Positions 1 through 9,320 of a stretch of DNA of 59,170 nt are shown here, piece by piece. The notes below the pieces were generated by a model that made no database searches, was not told the origin of the DNA, and worked only from the letters and a program-made list of their open reading frames with translations. The stretch is from an uncultured Lachnospiraceae bacterium (GTDB lineage Bacteria; Bacillota; Clostridia; Lachnospirales; Lachnospiraceae), in NCBI GenBank assembly GCA_910584725.1, contig CAJUBE010000029.1, positions 1 to 59,170 on the forward strand, given 5' to 3'. Position 1 is the stretch's first letter, and the number at the start of each line of letters is the position of its first letter. The position numbers and the translations under genes were made by a program.

Positions 1-29
1 AGATATTACGGGCAGTACAATCGTGAAGG

Positions 30-61
30 TTCGCAGAATATACAGTTCTGCGAAATTTTTT
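30..61 (+). terminator. Intrinsic terminator of an off-window plus-strand gene
   Basis: A perfect 9-bp hairpin, TTCGCAGAA (30-38) with TTCTGCGAA (46-54) and a 7-nt loop, is followed by ATTTTTTGTTTT. The T tract lies only on the plus-strand side, so it should end a plus-strand transcript entering from the left and converging on the polysaccharide locus. Confidence 0.7.
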
Positions 62-90
62 GTTTTATTTCCTGTTTGTAACTTTAGTCC

Positions 91-121
91 AAAAAAAAGA
101 AATCACTACCGAAGTAATGAT
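91..121 (-). terminator. Intrinsic terminator of the mtnA-pseB-pseC operon
   Basis: On the minus strand ATCATTAC, a TTCG tetraloop and GTAGTGAT form an 8-bp stem with one G-U pair and a C(UUCG)G loop. TTCTTTTTTTT follows. It lies about 50 nt after the stop of the fusion gene and closes the minus-strand polysaccharide locus, so later Pse-pathway genes are not expected further along this transcript. Confidence 0.85.
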
Positions 122-171
122 CTCAAAATACAAAATCATGAATTACTAATGCCGCCGGTTGGAGGCATACG

Positions 172-2334
172 CTACAGCCCCATAATCTCCTCCGCGATCC
201 GCTCCGCGCCGCGACCGTCCGTCACCTCCGCCAGACTCTCCTTCATTCGCTCCCGCAGCACACCGTCCGTCAGCAGCCGCTTCAAGCCCTCGCAGACCGC
301 TTCGATACACGCCTCCCGGTTCTGCGTGATATCTCCGGCGAAAAGCATCCTTTCCCCGGCTTCAAAGAACTCCCTGTCATAGCGCTGGTTATCCGCCGAC
401 TGGAAAAACACCGTAGGAACCTGCATGGCGGAGAGCTCAAACAGCATCGTGCCCGCCGCGGACACCGCCGCGTCACAGTCCGCCATCAGCCCTGCCATAT
501 CATAGCAGGGGCGGTATACCTTCACATTTTCATGCTTCTTTGCAAACGCTTCGATGGCATCACCCTGCGGATGATATACGCCCACCACTGCATGGAACGT
601 AACCGCCTGCAGCTCTTCTATCTGAACTGCCCGCTGCAAAATACCCAAAACAGCATTCTGCGCATCTCCGCCGCCGCTCGACAGAAGCACGGAAAAGCCT
701 TTCTCTTCACCCTGCGCATCCCGGATCTGGGTCACGCCGAACTCCTCCCGCAACGGCACATACGCCGTCCCCAAAAGCAGTTTCGTCTTACCGCCGTAAG
801 TTTCTTCATAAGGAAACCTAGTGTGATACGCATTATAATTAATCAGCGCATCCACTGGAAAAATCTGCTCAAAACAATCGTCGATGCAGGCCGCTTTCAC
901 AAATTCCCGCAGCCCCTCGAAATAGGCGGGCGTCGCCTGATAGGAATCCACCAAGAGGGTTCTGATTCCCGCAAGCTGTACAACCTCCCGCAGCACCGGC
1001 AGTTCTTCCTCCATATGATCCCACCGCGTATGCAGACAGACATGCTCCATCCCCGCCTGAGAGAGCATATCTTCCGCCTGCTCATCGGCCGTGATAAACA
1101 ATACCTGCCCGCCCAGCTTTTTGATCTGCTCCGCTATGGTAATACAGCGCATGATATGTCCCGTGGCCACCGTTTCATTGGCATCGGCGCGTATACCGAT
1201 CACCGGCTGCTTTTCGTACAGGGCAAGTGTCTCCGCGATCTGCTTCATCTCCGCCTTCCCATAGCGCTGATCTATGGGCAATGCCAGCATGTGCCCGAAA
1301 ATATATGCCCCGTCCCCCTCCAGGAAATCCCTGTTCTCTTCCCCCACAGGCCAGAGTACCGGGGCGTAAATGCCGCGCTCCGCCAGAAATCTCTGCAGAC
1401 TGTCCCGCTCCTTCACATAGACCGGCAGGTAAAGAGGTGCCTGCCGCTCCTCCGCCGACAGCATAGGCCAAAGCCTTTTCATACCGCATACGCTTTGATA
1501 CAGACTGTGATAATTTTCCGCCCTTCTCCGGCACGCCTCCTCCTCATCTACTTTGGAAAGAATCTCCGCGGAAATGTTTGAAATGCGCCGCACACCCTGA
1601 TAACAGTCAAGTTCGTTCTCCTGCGAACGATTTCGTTTCAGGTACTCCGCTTTCCTCGGCAGCCATCCGGCCGTCAGCGCACCCCCCGTCCTTCTCTCCT
1701 TTTCCCGCAGATATTCCCATTTCTGGACAAGCGGCACCAGGCGTTCCCTTGCGTACGCTTCTCCCGTTTCCGGCACATCCTCCGCCAGTGGAATATCGGA
1801 CGCCACAAATCCGCCGTCGGGAACCGCATACCATTTCCGCAGGCTTCCCACCACAAAATCAGCGTCTTTCCCCGCCCCTTCCAGATAATAGGACTGGGTC
1901 ACATCCTCCATCACCAGCACACCGCTTTTTCTGAGAGCAGAAAGCTGTCTGCGGAGTCCCGCACAGGTATCCGTCCCGTAATACGGATGAATGAAAATAA
2001 GGCCGGGATCATGCTCCAGCGCCAGGCGGAAAAGCTCCTCGCCTGCCGTTTCCAGATCCCTATCCACAGAATAGAAGGCCAGCTCCCATCCCTGATGCGC
2101 AAAGGGAAGAAAAACGCAGTCGCACATATAGGCCGGCATCAGACAGCATTTCGGCACATCCGGCATTTCCCGTTCCAGACTGACCAGGGCAAGCTCAATC
2201 GCTTCCCTGCCGGAAGCCGTGAAGCAACAATGTTCTTTTCCGTACTTATCCACCTGCGAAAGATGCAGTTCTTCCGTTACCCCGCTTTTTTTCACAGTGG
2301 CCGGGTCGATTTCAAAAAAACTTCCGATTTCCAT
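172..2334 (-). CDS. DegT-like aminotransferase fused to PseG-like UDP-sugar hydrolase
   Basis: A 720-residue two-domain protein. The first ~375 residues look like a DegT/DnrJ/EryC1 PLP aminotransferase: a GREA segment early, EDVTQS in the cofactor region, and GSLRKW carrying the probable PLP lysine. The rest starts GIRADANETVATGHIMRC, the signature of PseG-type UDP-2,4-diacetamido-trideoxy-altropyranose hydrolases with the G-x-G-H-like catalytic His region. It continues with LLSSGGGD and SAAGTMLFELSAMQVP, typical of the GT-B-like nucleotide-binding half. The ATG at 2334 is chosen because GGAGG sits 7 nt before it; a longer frame to 2415 would overlap the upstream gene. Last gene before the operon terminator. 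The domain calls are firm; substrate and bifunctionality are inferred. Confidence 0.85.
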   Translation of the reverse strand: MEIGSFFEIDPATVKKSGVTEELHLSQVDKYGKEHCCFTASGREAIELALVSLEREMPDVPKCCLMPAYMCDCVFLPFAHQGWELAFYSVDRDLETAGEELFRLALEHDPGLIFIHPYYGTDTCAGLRRQLSALRKSGVLVMEDVTQSYYLEGAGKDADFVVGSLRKWYAVPDGGFVASDIPLAEDVPETGEAYARERLVPLVQKWEYLREKERRTGGALTAGWLPRKAEYLKRNRSQENELDCYQGVRRISNISAEILSKVDEEEACRRRAENYHSLYQSVCGMKRLWPMLSAEERQAPLYLPVYVKERDSLQRFLAERGIYAPVLWPVGEENRDFLEGDGAYIFGHMLALPIDQRYGKAEMKQIAETLALYEKQPVIGIRADANETVATGHIMRCITIAEQIKKLGGQVLFITADEQAEDMLSQAGMEHVCLHTRWDHMEEELPVLREVVQLAGIRTLLVDSYQATPAYFEGLREFVKAACIDDCFEQIFPVDALINYNAYHTRFPYEETYGGKTKLLLGTAYVPLREEFGVTQIRDAQGEEKGFSVLLSSGGGDAQNAVLGILQRAVQIEELQAVTFHAVVGVYHPQGDAIEAFAKKHENVKVYRPCYDMAGLMADCDAAVSAAGTMLFELSAMQVPTVFFQSADNQRYDREFFEAGERMLFAGDITQNREACIEAVCEGLKRLLTDGVLRERMKESLAEVTDGRGAERIAEEIMGL

Positions 2335-2375
2335 AAGCATTCCTCCACCCGATATCTGTTTGCCTTGTATCTGAT

Positions 2376-3404
2376 TTATCTTTTCCTCTTTTTCCTGAAA
2401 TTCCGATATGCCCACAGCAGTTTATAATACGCCATAAACCGGAGCGTGGATTTCATCTGCATATGAATCAGCTTTTTCTCCTCTGTGTGTGTCCGCTCAA
2501 GATAGTAGGGATTCTCCTGAAACTCCGGAAAAAGACATCTCATTTCCTCCCCCAGCTTCTTCACAAACCGATACTTTGTCCGCCTCACGCCCGCCATATA
2601 AGTAAACAGCGTATTCACATAGAAGAGCAGGGTAAAGCTGTATTCCAGCTCCGGCCGATATTTATCCAAAAAATCATGCCGCTCGGCCTCCTTCAGCATC
2701 AGCCTGCCCGCCTCGCAGCGATCCTCGCAGCGTTTCTCCGAAATGGTGTGCACCGTAGATGATTCGTGCTGATAATAAAAGTACAGCGGTTCCTCGATAT
2801 ACTCGAAATGCGCCGCCAATATGAGATAGGAATTTCCCAGCGCGTTGTCCTCATAAAAAATATGCTCCGGGAACCAGAGCTCATGCTCCAGAATCATGGA
2901 TCGACGGAATATTTTCACCACCAAACTGCCGCCGTCCAGTATCAGGCTCCGCCTCTTCCCATCATCCAGAATGCCCGTCTGGCTGCTCTTATTATTGTGC
3001 ACCACCTGTCCCACCTTCATGGAATGTTCCGATGTCAGACAGTAGTCGCATCCCACAAGATCGGCTCCCGTCTCTTCCGCCCGTCCGATCAAACGCGCAT
3101 ACATGTCAGGCGTAATCCAGTCATCGCTGTCGATAAATCCGATCCACTCTCCCTGCGCCGCTTTTAAGCCCGCGTTTTTTGCGCCTCCCTGATGCTTATT
3201 TTCATTAAGATGCAGCGCATGGAATTTCCCGGGAAAGCGCTTCTCATACTCTTTCAGTATCTCCCACGATTCGTCGGTGGAGCAGTCGTCCACCGCAATG
3301 ATCTCATAGTCAGACACCGTCTGCGCCACAAGCGAATCCAGGCAATATTCCAGTTTTTTCTCCGCCGCCATATTATAGACCGGCACGATGATGCTAAGTT
3401 TCAT
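2376..3404 (-). CDS. Glycosyltransferase family 2
   Basis: 342 residues. The N-terminus MKLSIIVPVYN, the nucleotide-binding AVDDCSTDESW and the metal-binding DSDDWI are classic GT-A family 2 features. The C-terminal third has no clear membrane anchor but is rich in basic residues and ends KKRKR, suggesting membrane-surface association. It should transfer a sugar from a nucleotide donor to a lipid-linked repeat unit in the cytoplasm. It lies between the large membrane protein and the aminotransferase-PseG fusion. Donor and acceptor cannot be told from sequence. Confidence 0.9.
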   Translation of the reverse strand: MKLSIIVPVYNMAAEKKLEYCLDSLVAQTVSDYEIIAVDDCSTDESWEILKEYEKRFPGKFHALHLNENKHQGGAKNAGLKAAQGEWIGFIDSDDWITPDMYARLIGRAEETGADLVGCDYCLTSEHSMKVGQVVHNNKSSQTGILDDGKRRSLILDGGSLVVKIFRRSMILEHELWFPEHIFYEDNALGNSYLILAAHFEYIEEPLYFYYQHESSTVHTISEKRCEDRCEAGRLMLKEAERHDFLDKYRPELEYSFTLLFYVNTLFTYMAGVRRTKYRFVKKLGEEMRCLFPEFQENPYYLERTHTEEKKLIHMQMKSTLRFMAYYKLLWAYRNFRKKRKR

Positions 3405-3497
3405 CCGAGTCCGCCAACTCCTCTCCTTCCAAATAATCGTTCAGCCTCTGTCTGCCCCGTTACGGAGTCTGCTCATTGCAAGCCTTAAGCCGGGCTG

Positions 3498-5777
3498 CTA
3501 CCCTTCCACCCGTCTGCGAAGCGGCAGCCATCTGCAAATCCAGCCTCTGTATAAACAGTAAATCACCGCCAGCGCAGACACCACATCCGCGATCACAAAG
3601 GCGGGAACCGGCCCATAACGCACATAAATCCGATGCTCCGCGCCGTCCCCGTTCACAAAAAAGCGCATCCGTCCGCCGTCGCCCCGTTCGATCTTCACAG
3701 GCTGTCCCGACTCATCCTGCGCCCGGTATCCCAGATAGTTCTGCAGGGGCAGTTCGATATACGCCTCTGAGGAAAACGCCGTGTATGACACAGCCGCCTT
3801 CGTCCCCTCCTTTTTATAGTCGCGCACCGACACATCACCGATATCCGAAAGAACCACACTGGTGGTCAGTTTGTCATCCGTGGCATCCACCAGCCGCCAT
3901 TCGTGGGGATAAAACAGGCCAACGCTGGTGCCCAGCTTCGTCTCATGCCCCTTGGATGCCACCGACTGTGCATCCTTATAGGGCACATGGTTGTTGTCGG
4001 TAGGCACGGTAACGATAATCAAAAGGTTCAGTCCGATCAGCATCGCGGCAATCACATTCCGGTAAGGCTTCAAAAACTCTGATCTGGCAAGACAAGCCGC
4101 CCCCACAAAGAGAAAGCAGGCCGATGCCGGACCCAGAAACCGCCACGGGAACTGCATCATCGTCGCCATATTATAAAAAAGACCGTTCGACATAAGCGCC
4201 CTGCTCGGAAAATATCCCGTCGTCATGAAGACAAAGATACCGCCAAGCACGAAGAGGTAAAGGGTATAGCCGTCAGCCCCGCTCACCCGCCCGCGCTTTT
4301 CACAGAGCAGGTAAATAACGCCGATCCCCAGACAGCCTATAAGAGCAAGTCCCAGCGAAAAATACTGCTTATTATACAGGCTTATGGACTGGGTCATGTT
4401 GGAGAGATTGATCGACTGCTCATAGTAGCCGCTCCACCGCAAAACTTCCTTGTCCAGCTCCTCATTATAGTAATAGTATAAAAACGGAACCACATACCAT
4501 GCGTTCAGCAAAACAGTATACGCCGCCGCCTTGAAAAGCTCCACATGCCGTTTCTCCCGCACAATGCGCACGCAGTACAGGAGCACAGTAACCGCACAGA
4601 CCGCCGCCACATAGGCCACGCTCAAAATATGGCTCTGCAGCGCGCCGGAAAATCCGATCACGAGGAAATACCACTTTTTCCGATCTCCCATAACGATGTG
4701 ATAAAGTCCCGCAATCACCATCGGCCAGAACACCAGCGCAAGCAGCTCTCCCAGATCCCCTCTGGAAAGCATGTTGGTAAACCGATAAGGCATCAGCGTG
4801 TAGAGCACCACCGCCATCAGGACGCTGCGTCTGGATTTCATCATGGATTTCACCGCCGCATAGGCACAGACCGCCGCGCCTACATTTGACAGAAAGAGCA
4901 GCACCTTGTACGAAAAACCCAGCGATACCCTGCATATCCGCAGAAACGCGCCTATGTACAGAAACAGATAGGGATACATGGCGTTCATATAGCCGTTATT
5001 CTGCAGGCCCTCCGGCAGAATGTTGACCGGGATCACCTGCCCATCAAGGATACCGTCCTTAAGTCCCTCCAATCTGGCCAGATGGTAGCAGAGGTCATCC
5101 GCATTGTACAGATAGGTGTGCATAATGGGAGTGGTGGCAAGAAGCGCCGCTCCCAGAATCACACAGACGTCCACAAGCCCTTCCCCGGAAATTTTTCTGC
5201 CGCTTTTCAGATACAGCCAAAAAGCAAGGTGCAGTAACAGAAAGACCGCAATGATAAAATAGGTGTCCGTGTAGAAAAGCGTGTGGGGCGTAATGGAAAA
5301 TTTCCTAATGGTGAGCGTACCGCTCCCGCTGTAGTTTACGCGAAACTGTAGTTCCTTCGCGTCTCTGGAAAGTGTAAAATCCGCCGTCAGTTCCTTTCGG
5401 TCAGGCTCGATCGGCCATGCCGCGATCTTGTTCTCCTGCTCCCACAGCTCCAGCACGCTGTCCTTCTGATCCACGCTGTAACTCATGGATACCGTATAGC
5501 CGCCCCTGTTCATGACATAGGCCGGGGTGCTCGCCACCGAACTGTATCCCGCCAGAATATCCCCCAGCGTCCTCAGATCTTCCGAGTCAATCAATCCCGT
5601 CGCATTTTTGATTACCAGCGCATTCTCCGTATTAATCAGGCCCATGGTGTGCTGTAACTCGATGCCGTCATAGACGATGGGCTGCTTTCCCTCATCCCCA
5701 AACCATAAAAGCACAACAAACAGCACCGCCAGCGCCCCGTATATGATTTTTGCTTTCAGCGAGATTTCTTCTGTCAT
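3498..5777 (-). CDS. Large polytopic membrane protein, GT-C/YfhO-like (PTPS-related family)
   Basis: 759 residues with an N-terminal membrane helix (about 9-27), an extracytoplasmic beta-rich domain (about 30-170), roughly ten further helices, and a C-terminal extracytoplasmic segment before a final helix near 735. The stretch with NADDLCYHLARLEGLKDG and then MYPYLFLY resembles the membrane family annotated as 6-pyruvoyl-tetrahydropterin-synthase related, which behaves like GT-C membrane glycosyltransferases; the acidic DD early in the membrane part fits. SD GGAGAAA precedes the ATG. Likely modifies the polysaccharide outside the membrane from a lipid-linked donor. Family call moderate; role inferred. 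Confidence 0.75.
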   Translation of the reverse strand: MTEEISLKAKIIYGALAVLFVVLLWFGDEGKQPIVYDGIELQHTMGLINTENALVIKNATGLIDSEDLRTLGDILAGYSSVASTPAYVMNRGGYTVSMSYSVDQKDSVLELWEQENKIAAWPIEPDRKELTADFTLSRDAKELQFRVNYSGSGTLTIRKFSITPHTLFYTDTYFIIAVFLLLHLAFWLYLKSGRKISGEGLVDVCVILGAALLATTPIMHTYLYNADDLCYHLARLEGLKDGILDGQVIPVNILPEGLQNNGYMNAMYPYLFLYIGAFLRICRVSLGFSYKVLLFLSNVGAAVCAYAAVKSMMKSRRSVLMAVVLYTLMPYRFTNMLSRGDLGELLALVFWPMVIAGLYHIVMGDRKKWYFLVIGFSGALQSHILSVAYVAAVCAVTVLLYCVRIVREKRHVELFKAAAYTVLLNAWYVVPFLYYYYNEELDKEVLRWSGYYEQSINLSNMTQSISLYNKQYFSLGLALIGCLGIGVIYLLCEKRGRVSGADGYTLYLFVLGGIFVFMTTGYFPSRALMSNGLFYNMATMMQFPWRFLGPASACFLFVGAACLARSEFLKPYRNVIAAMLIGLNLLIIVTVPTDNNHVPYKDAQSVASKGHETKLGTSVGLFYPHEWRLVDATDDKLTTSVVLSDIGDVSVRDYKKEGTKAAVSYTAFSSEAYIELPLQNYLGYRAQDESGQPVKIERGDGGRMRFFVNGDGAEHRIYVRYGPVPAFVIADVVSALAVIYCLYRGWICRWLPLRRRVEG

Positions 5778-5856
5778 TTTCTCCGTGTTCCTCTGTTTAT
5801 CCGTCAGATTTTCGTATCAATACCGACGCCGGAAAGCCCCGTCCCGACCGCCTCTT

Positions 5857-7059
5857 TCACGCGTGCTCCCCCGCATAGTAGGCCGCAATTTTTTTCACTG
5901 CCCGGATCACGCTCTCCACATCCTCGTCGCTCATCGCATAGTAGAGCGGCAGAGAAATGATTTCCTCATAGAGCTTTTCCGCGTTGGGACAAAGTCCCCG
6001 CCTGTAGCCCAGTTTTTCATAGTAGGGGAAATAATACGTCGGTATGTAATGCACGTTACAGCATACATTTTCCGCCGCCAGCGCCTCGAAAAACCGCTTT
6101 CTGTCTATGCGCAGCTTCTCCGGCACAAGGCGCAGGATATACAGGTGTCTCGTGGTGTCCGACTCTGGAATCTCCCGCTGGACGAAAAGTTCCGGCATTC
6201 CGGAAAACGCCTCGTCGTACCGTTTCACAATCTCTTTCCTGCGGCTGCTGAACATGGGCAGCTTGTCGAGCTGACTGATAATCAGCGCCGCCTGCATGTC
6301 CGTCATGCGGTAATTATAGCCGAGGGCAATCTGCTCATAGTACCACGGTTCGTCCGGCTCATGCTCCATCAGGCTTTCGTCTCTCGTGATGCCGTGAGCA
6401 CGGTATAAAAGCAGCTTTTTATAATAGGCTTCATCGTTCGTCAACACCGCGCCGCCCTCGCCGCCCGTCACTGTCTTGACAGGATGGAAACTGAACGTAG
6501 TCATATCGGAAAGGGAACCGTTAGGCTGCCCCTTGTATTTCGTGCCGATCACATGAGCGCCGTCCTCAATTAAAACCAGCCCATGTTTTTTACAGATATC
6601 GCGAAGCGGGTCAAGCGCCACAGACTGACCCGTATAGTCAACCGCAACCACCGCTTTCGTGAAGGGCGTGATGGCTGCCTCCACTTTTTTCGGGTCAATA
6701 TTGTAAGTCTCAGGATCAATATCCGCGAAAACAGGTCTCGCCCCGCAGTAGAGCGCGCAGTTCGCAGAAGCCGCGAACGTGATGGGCGTGGTGATGACCT
6801 CGTCCCCCTCTTTCACGCCTGCTGCCATCGCCGCCATATGCAGAGCCGCCGTGCCGTTGGCGCAGACCACCGCATATTTCGCCCCCGTCAGCGCGCAGAG
6901 CTTTTGCTCCAGCTCCCCGATCTTCGGCCCGCAGGTCAAAAAATCGCTTCGCAAAACCTCCACCACAACCTGAATATCCGCCTCGTCTATATACTGATGC
7001 CCATAGTAGATGGGCGTCTCCCTGACGGGCTTTCCGCCTTCTATCGCCGGTTTTTCCAT
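5857..7059 (-). CDS. pseC: UDP-4-amino-4,6-dideoxy-N-acetyl-L-altrosamine transaminase (PseC-like)
   Basis: 400 residues of the DegT/DnrJ/EryC1 family. Visible: CANGTAALHMA (cofactor phosphate region), EDGAHVIGTKY (Asp contacting the pyridine) and SFHPVKTVTGGEGG with the Schiff-base lysine, a pattern typical of PseC. It would aminate C4 of the 4-keto sugar made by PseB, using glutamate and PLP. The ATG at 7059 is chosen because GGAGGG lies 7-8 nt upstream; the longer frame has no good ribosome site. It follows pseB by 70 nt. Assignment to the L-altro rather than the D-bacillosamine branch rests on its neighbour. Confidence 0.87.
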   Translation of the reverse strand: MEKPAIEGGKPVRETPIYYGHQYIDEADIQVVVEVLRSDFLTCGPKIGELEQKLCALTGAKYAVVCANGTAALHMAAMAAGVKEGDEVITTPITFAASANCALYCGARPVFADIDPETYNIDPKKVEAAITPFTKAVVAVDYTGQSVALDPLRDICKKHGLVLIEDGAHVIGTKYKGQPNGSLSDMTTFSFHPVKTVTGGEGGAVLTNDEAYYKKLLLYRAHGITRDESLMEHEPDEPWYYEQIALGYNYRMTDMQAALIISQLDKLPMFSSRRKEIVKRYDEAFSGMPELFVQREIPESDTTRHLYILRLVPEKLRIDRKRFFEALAAENVCCNVHYIPTYYFPYYEKLGYRRGLCPNAEKLYEEIISLPLYYAMSDEDVESVIRAVKKIAAYYAGEHA

Positions 7060-7129
7060 CGTCATATCCCTCCATTTATACAAAAGGGACACGCATTTCC
7101 ACACATGTCCCTCCTGTATGCCGCTTCCT

Positions 7130-8125
7130 CTATTTTTCCAGCTCTACGTCCTTTAACATCGCGCGGATATCATCCACCCCGAGCCAATCGGTATTGTTAT
7201 CGGAGCTGTAATGGAACCCCTCCGCCACTTTCTTACCCGAAAGATCCGGCTGCTGCCTGTTGTTCCACGTCATCTGCGGATAGACGATAAAATGCTTGTC
7301 ATACTCATACGTAGTCGCGGAGTCTTCCGTCGTCACCATAATCTCATGCAGCTTCTCCCCGGGTCTGATACCCGTCTCAATGATCTTACACCCGGGCAGC
7401 ATCGCCTCCGCCAGATCCGTGATCTTAAAGGAAGGTATTTTACTGATAAAAGTTTCCCCTCCGTTTGCCTCCGCCAGCGCTTTAATCACCAGCTCCACGC
7501 CCTGCGTCAGACTGATCCAGAACCGGGTCATACGCAGATCGGTGATGGGAAGCTCCTTCGTCCCCTCCTGAATCAGCTTGTGGAAGAAGGGAATGACAGA
7601 ACCACGGCTGCCCGCCACGTTTCCGTATCTCACAATGGAGAAATTGATATCCTTCGTGCCCACGTAAGCGTTCGCCGCCACAAAGAGCTTGTCCGATACA
7701 AGCTTCGTCCCGCCGTAAAGATTGACCGGGTTCACCGCCTTGTCCGTGGACAGCGCCACCACCTTGCGCACCCCTGTATCCAGCGCGGCATCGATCACAT
7801 TCATGGCGCCGTGGATATTGGTCTTAATGGCCTCGTTGGGATTGTATTCACAGGCGGGCACCTGTTTCAAAGCCGCCGCGTGAATGATATAGTCCACACC
7901 CTCGCAGGCGCGTTTCAGACGTTCCACGTCTCGCACGTCGCCTATAAAAAACCGAAGTTTTTCCTCGTACTCCTTGAACTCGTTGGCCATCATCCACTGT
8001 TTAAATTCATCCCGCGAATAGATGATAATTTTCTTCGGTTCATAGTGAGACAGCACGTATCGGGTGAAGCACTTTCCGAAAGAGCCTGTCCCCCCGGTTA
8101 TCAGTATGGTTTTATCTTTTAACAT
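7130..8125 (-). CDS. pseB: UDP-N-acetylglucosamine 4,6-dehydratase (inverting), PseB-like
   Basis: 331 residues, usual size for the short soluble PseB/FlaA1 SDR enzymes. TGGTGSFG near the N-terminus binds NADP; ALSTDKAVNPVNLYGGTK holds the T-D-K trio and the YxxxK pair of the dehydratase/5-epimerase group. It converts UDP-GlcNAc to the 4-keto-6-deoxy L-arabino sugar, substrate of the next gene. SD AGGAAGGAG precedes the ATG. It has no membrane helices, unlike the larger CapD/PglF dehydratases. Downstream of mtnA by 22 nt, so co-transcribed. Confidence 0.9.
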   Translation of the reverse strand: MLKDKTILITGGTGSFGKCFTRYVLSHYEPKKIIIYSRDEFKQWMMANEFKEYEEKLRFFIGDVRDVERLKRACEGVDYIIHAAALKQVPACEYNPNEAIKTNIHGAMNVIDAALDTGVRKVVALSTDKAVNPVNLYGGTKLVSDKLFVAANAYVGTKDINFSIVRYGNVAGSRGSVIPFFHKLIQEGTKELPITDLRMTRFWISLTQGVELVIKALAEANGGETFISKIPSFKITDLAEAMLPGCKIIETGIRPGEKLHEIMVTTEDSATTYEYDKHFIVYPQMTWNNRQQPDLSGKKVAEGFHYSSDNNTDWLGVDDIRAMLKDVELEK

Positions 8126-8147
8126 AAATCTCCTTCCTGTCTGTGCG

Positions 8148-9206
8148 TCAGATGCCCAATTTTCTGAACGCCTGCTCGTAGGGTGCCCTGCAAAGCCCCT
8201 TTTCCGTAATGATCCCTGTAATCAGCGAATGATCCGTCACGTCGAAAGCAGGATTGTATACTTTCACGCCCTCAGGCGCCATCCGCTCCTTGTACCACAT
8301 CTCGGTGACCTCCGATGCCTCCCGCTCCTCGATGGGAATCTGTTCTCCCGATGCCAACGACATATCTATGGTAGAGCTGGGCGCGCATACATAAAAGGGA
8401 ATCCCGTAATGCTTCGCCAGCACTGCCACCCCCGAGGTGCCGATTTTGTTGGCGGTATCGCCGTTTGCCGCCACCCGGTCGCAGCCCACAAATACCAGAT
8501 TCACAAGTCCGCTCTTCATCACGGCGGACGCCATATTGTCACAGATCAATGTCGTGTCGATGCCCGCGCCGTGCAGCTCGAAGGCTGTCAGCCTGGCGCC
8601 CTGCAAAAGCGGTCTCGTCTCGTCACAGTATACCCGAAAGTCCGTCATCCCATGCTCCAGCGCCACATACATGGGCGCCGTAGCCGTGCCGTATTTCGCC
8701 GTTGCCAGCGTCCCTGCATTGCAGTGAGTGAGAATCCCGTCACCCGGCTTAAGCAGTCCGAAACCGATCTCCCCGATGCTGCGGCTGATCGCCACGTCCT
8801 CATCCCGGATGGCCTGCGCCTCCCGGAAAAGAGCCTCCTTGATTTCCTCCACCGTCTTACCCGCCTGCGAAAGCAGTGTGCGCTCCATTCGGTCTAACGC
8901 CCAGAACAGATTGACCGCCGTGGGACGAGCGGAAGCCAGAAATTTTTTCTGCTCCCTGAAATCTGCCAGAAACGCTTCATAATCCTTCGTCTCGATGCGG
9001 GACGCGGTAAGCGCGATCCCGTAAGCGGCGCAGACGCCGATGGCCGGCGCGCCCCGAACGCGCAAAAAACGAATCGCCTCAAAGATATCTTCTATTTTCT
9101 CTATCCGCAGCACCTTCACCGTGCCCGGCAAAAGCGTCTGATCCAGTATTTCCAGACAACTTCTGTCTGCGGCGAGACGGACTGTGTCTAATTTCAGTGC
9201 ATCCAT
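8148..9206 (-). CDS. mtnA: S-methyl-5-thioribose-1-phosphate isomerase (MtnA-like)
   Basis: 352 residues, full length for the MtnA/eIF2B-alpha-like aldose-ketose isomerases. RVRGAPAIG, THCNAG (catalytic Cys), CDNMAS and GCDRVAANGDTANKIGT (catalytic Asp) are all present, so it should be active on 5-methylthioribose-1-phosphate or a related 5-deoxy-pentose 1-phosphate. GAGG is 7 nt before the ATG. It is the first gene after a perfect consensus promoter and is followed by pseB. No other methionine-salvage gene is in the window, so its place in a glycan operon is unexplained. Confidence 0.9.
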   Translation of the reverse strand: MDALKLDTVRLAADRSCLEILDQTLLPGTVKVLRIEKIEDIFEAIRFLRVRGAPAIGVCAAYGIALTASRIETKDYEAFLADFREQKKFLASARPTAVNLFWALDRMERTLLSQAGKTVEEIKEALFREAQAIRDEDVAISRSIGEIGFGLLKPGDGILTHCNAGTLATAKYGTATAPMYVALEHGMTDFRVYCDETRPLLQGARLTAFELHGAGIDTTLICDNMASAVMKSGLVNLVFVGCDRVAANGDTANKIGTSGVAVLAKHYGIPFYVCAPSSTIDMSLASGEQIPIEEREASEVTEMWYKERMAPEGVKVYNPAFDVTDHSLITGIITEKGLCRAPYEQAFRKLGI

Positions 9207-9320
9207 ATCCTATCCTCATAACATTATTTCACCACGCCAGACGAGACTGCAAAGCATTCCTCATGATCGAGCCTGCTCAATAACTTTCCGCTGTTTCACA
9301 GCTTCTTTTGCAACACATTT

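Noticed and set aside
23..382. 119-codon plus-strand frame at the left edge
   Set aside because: It runs through two terminators and antisense to the fusion gene, has no ribosome site and no recognisable motif.
9207..9320. Possible 13-codon Cys-rich leader peptide (MCCKRSCETAESY) after the mtnA promoter
   Set aside because: Its ATG would lie at or beside the transcription start with no ribosome site, and no attenuator hairpin with a T run follows. Too weak to annotate.
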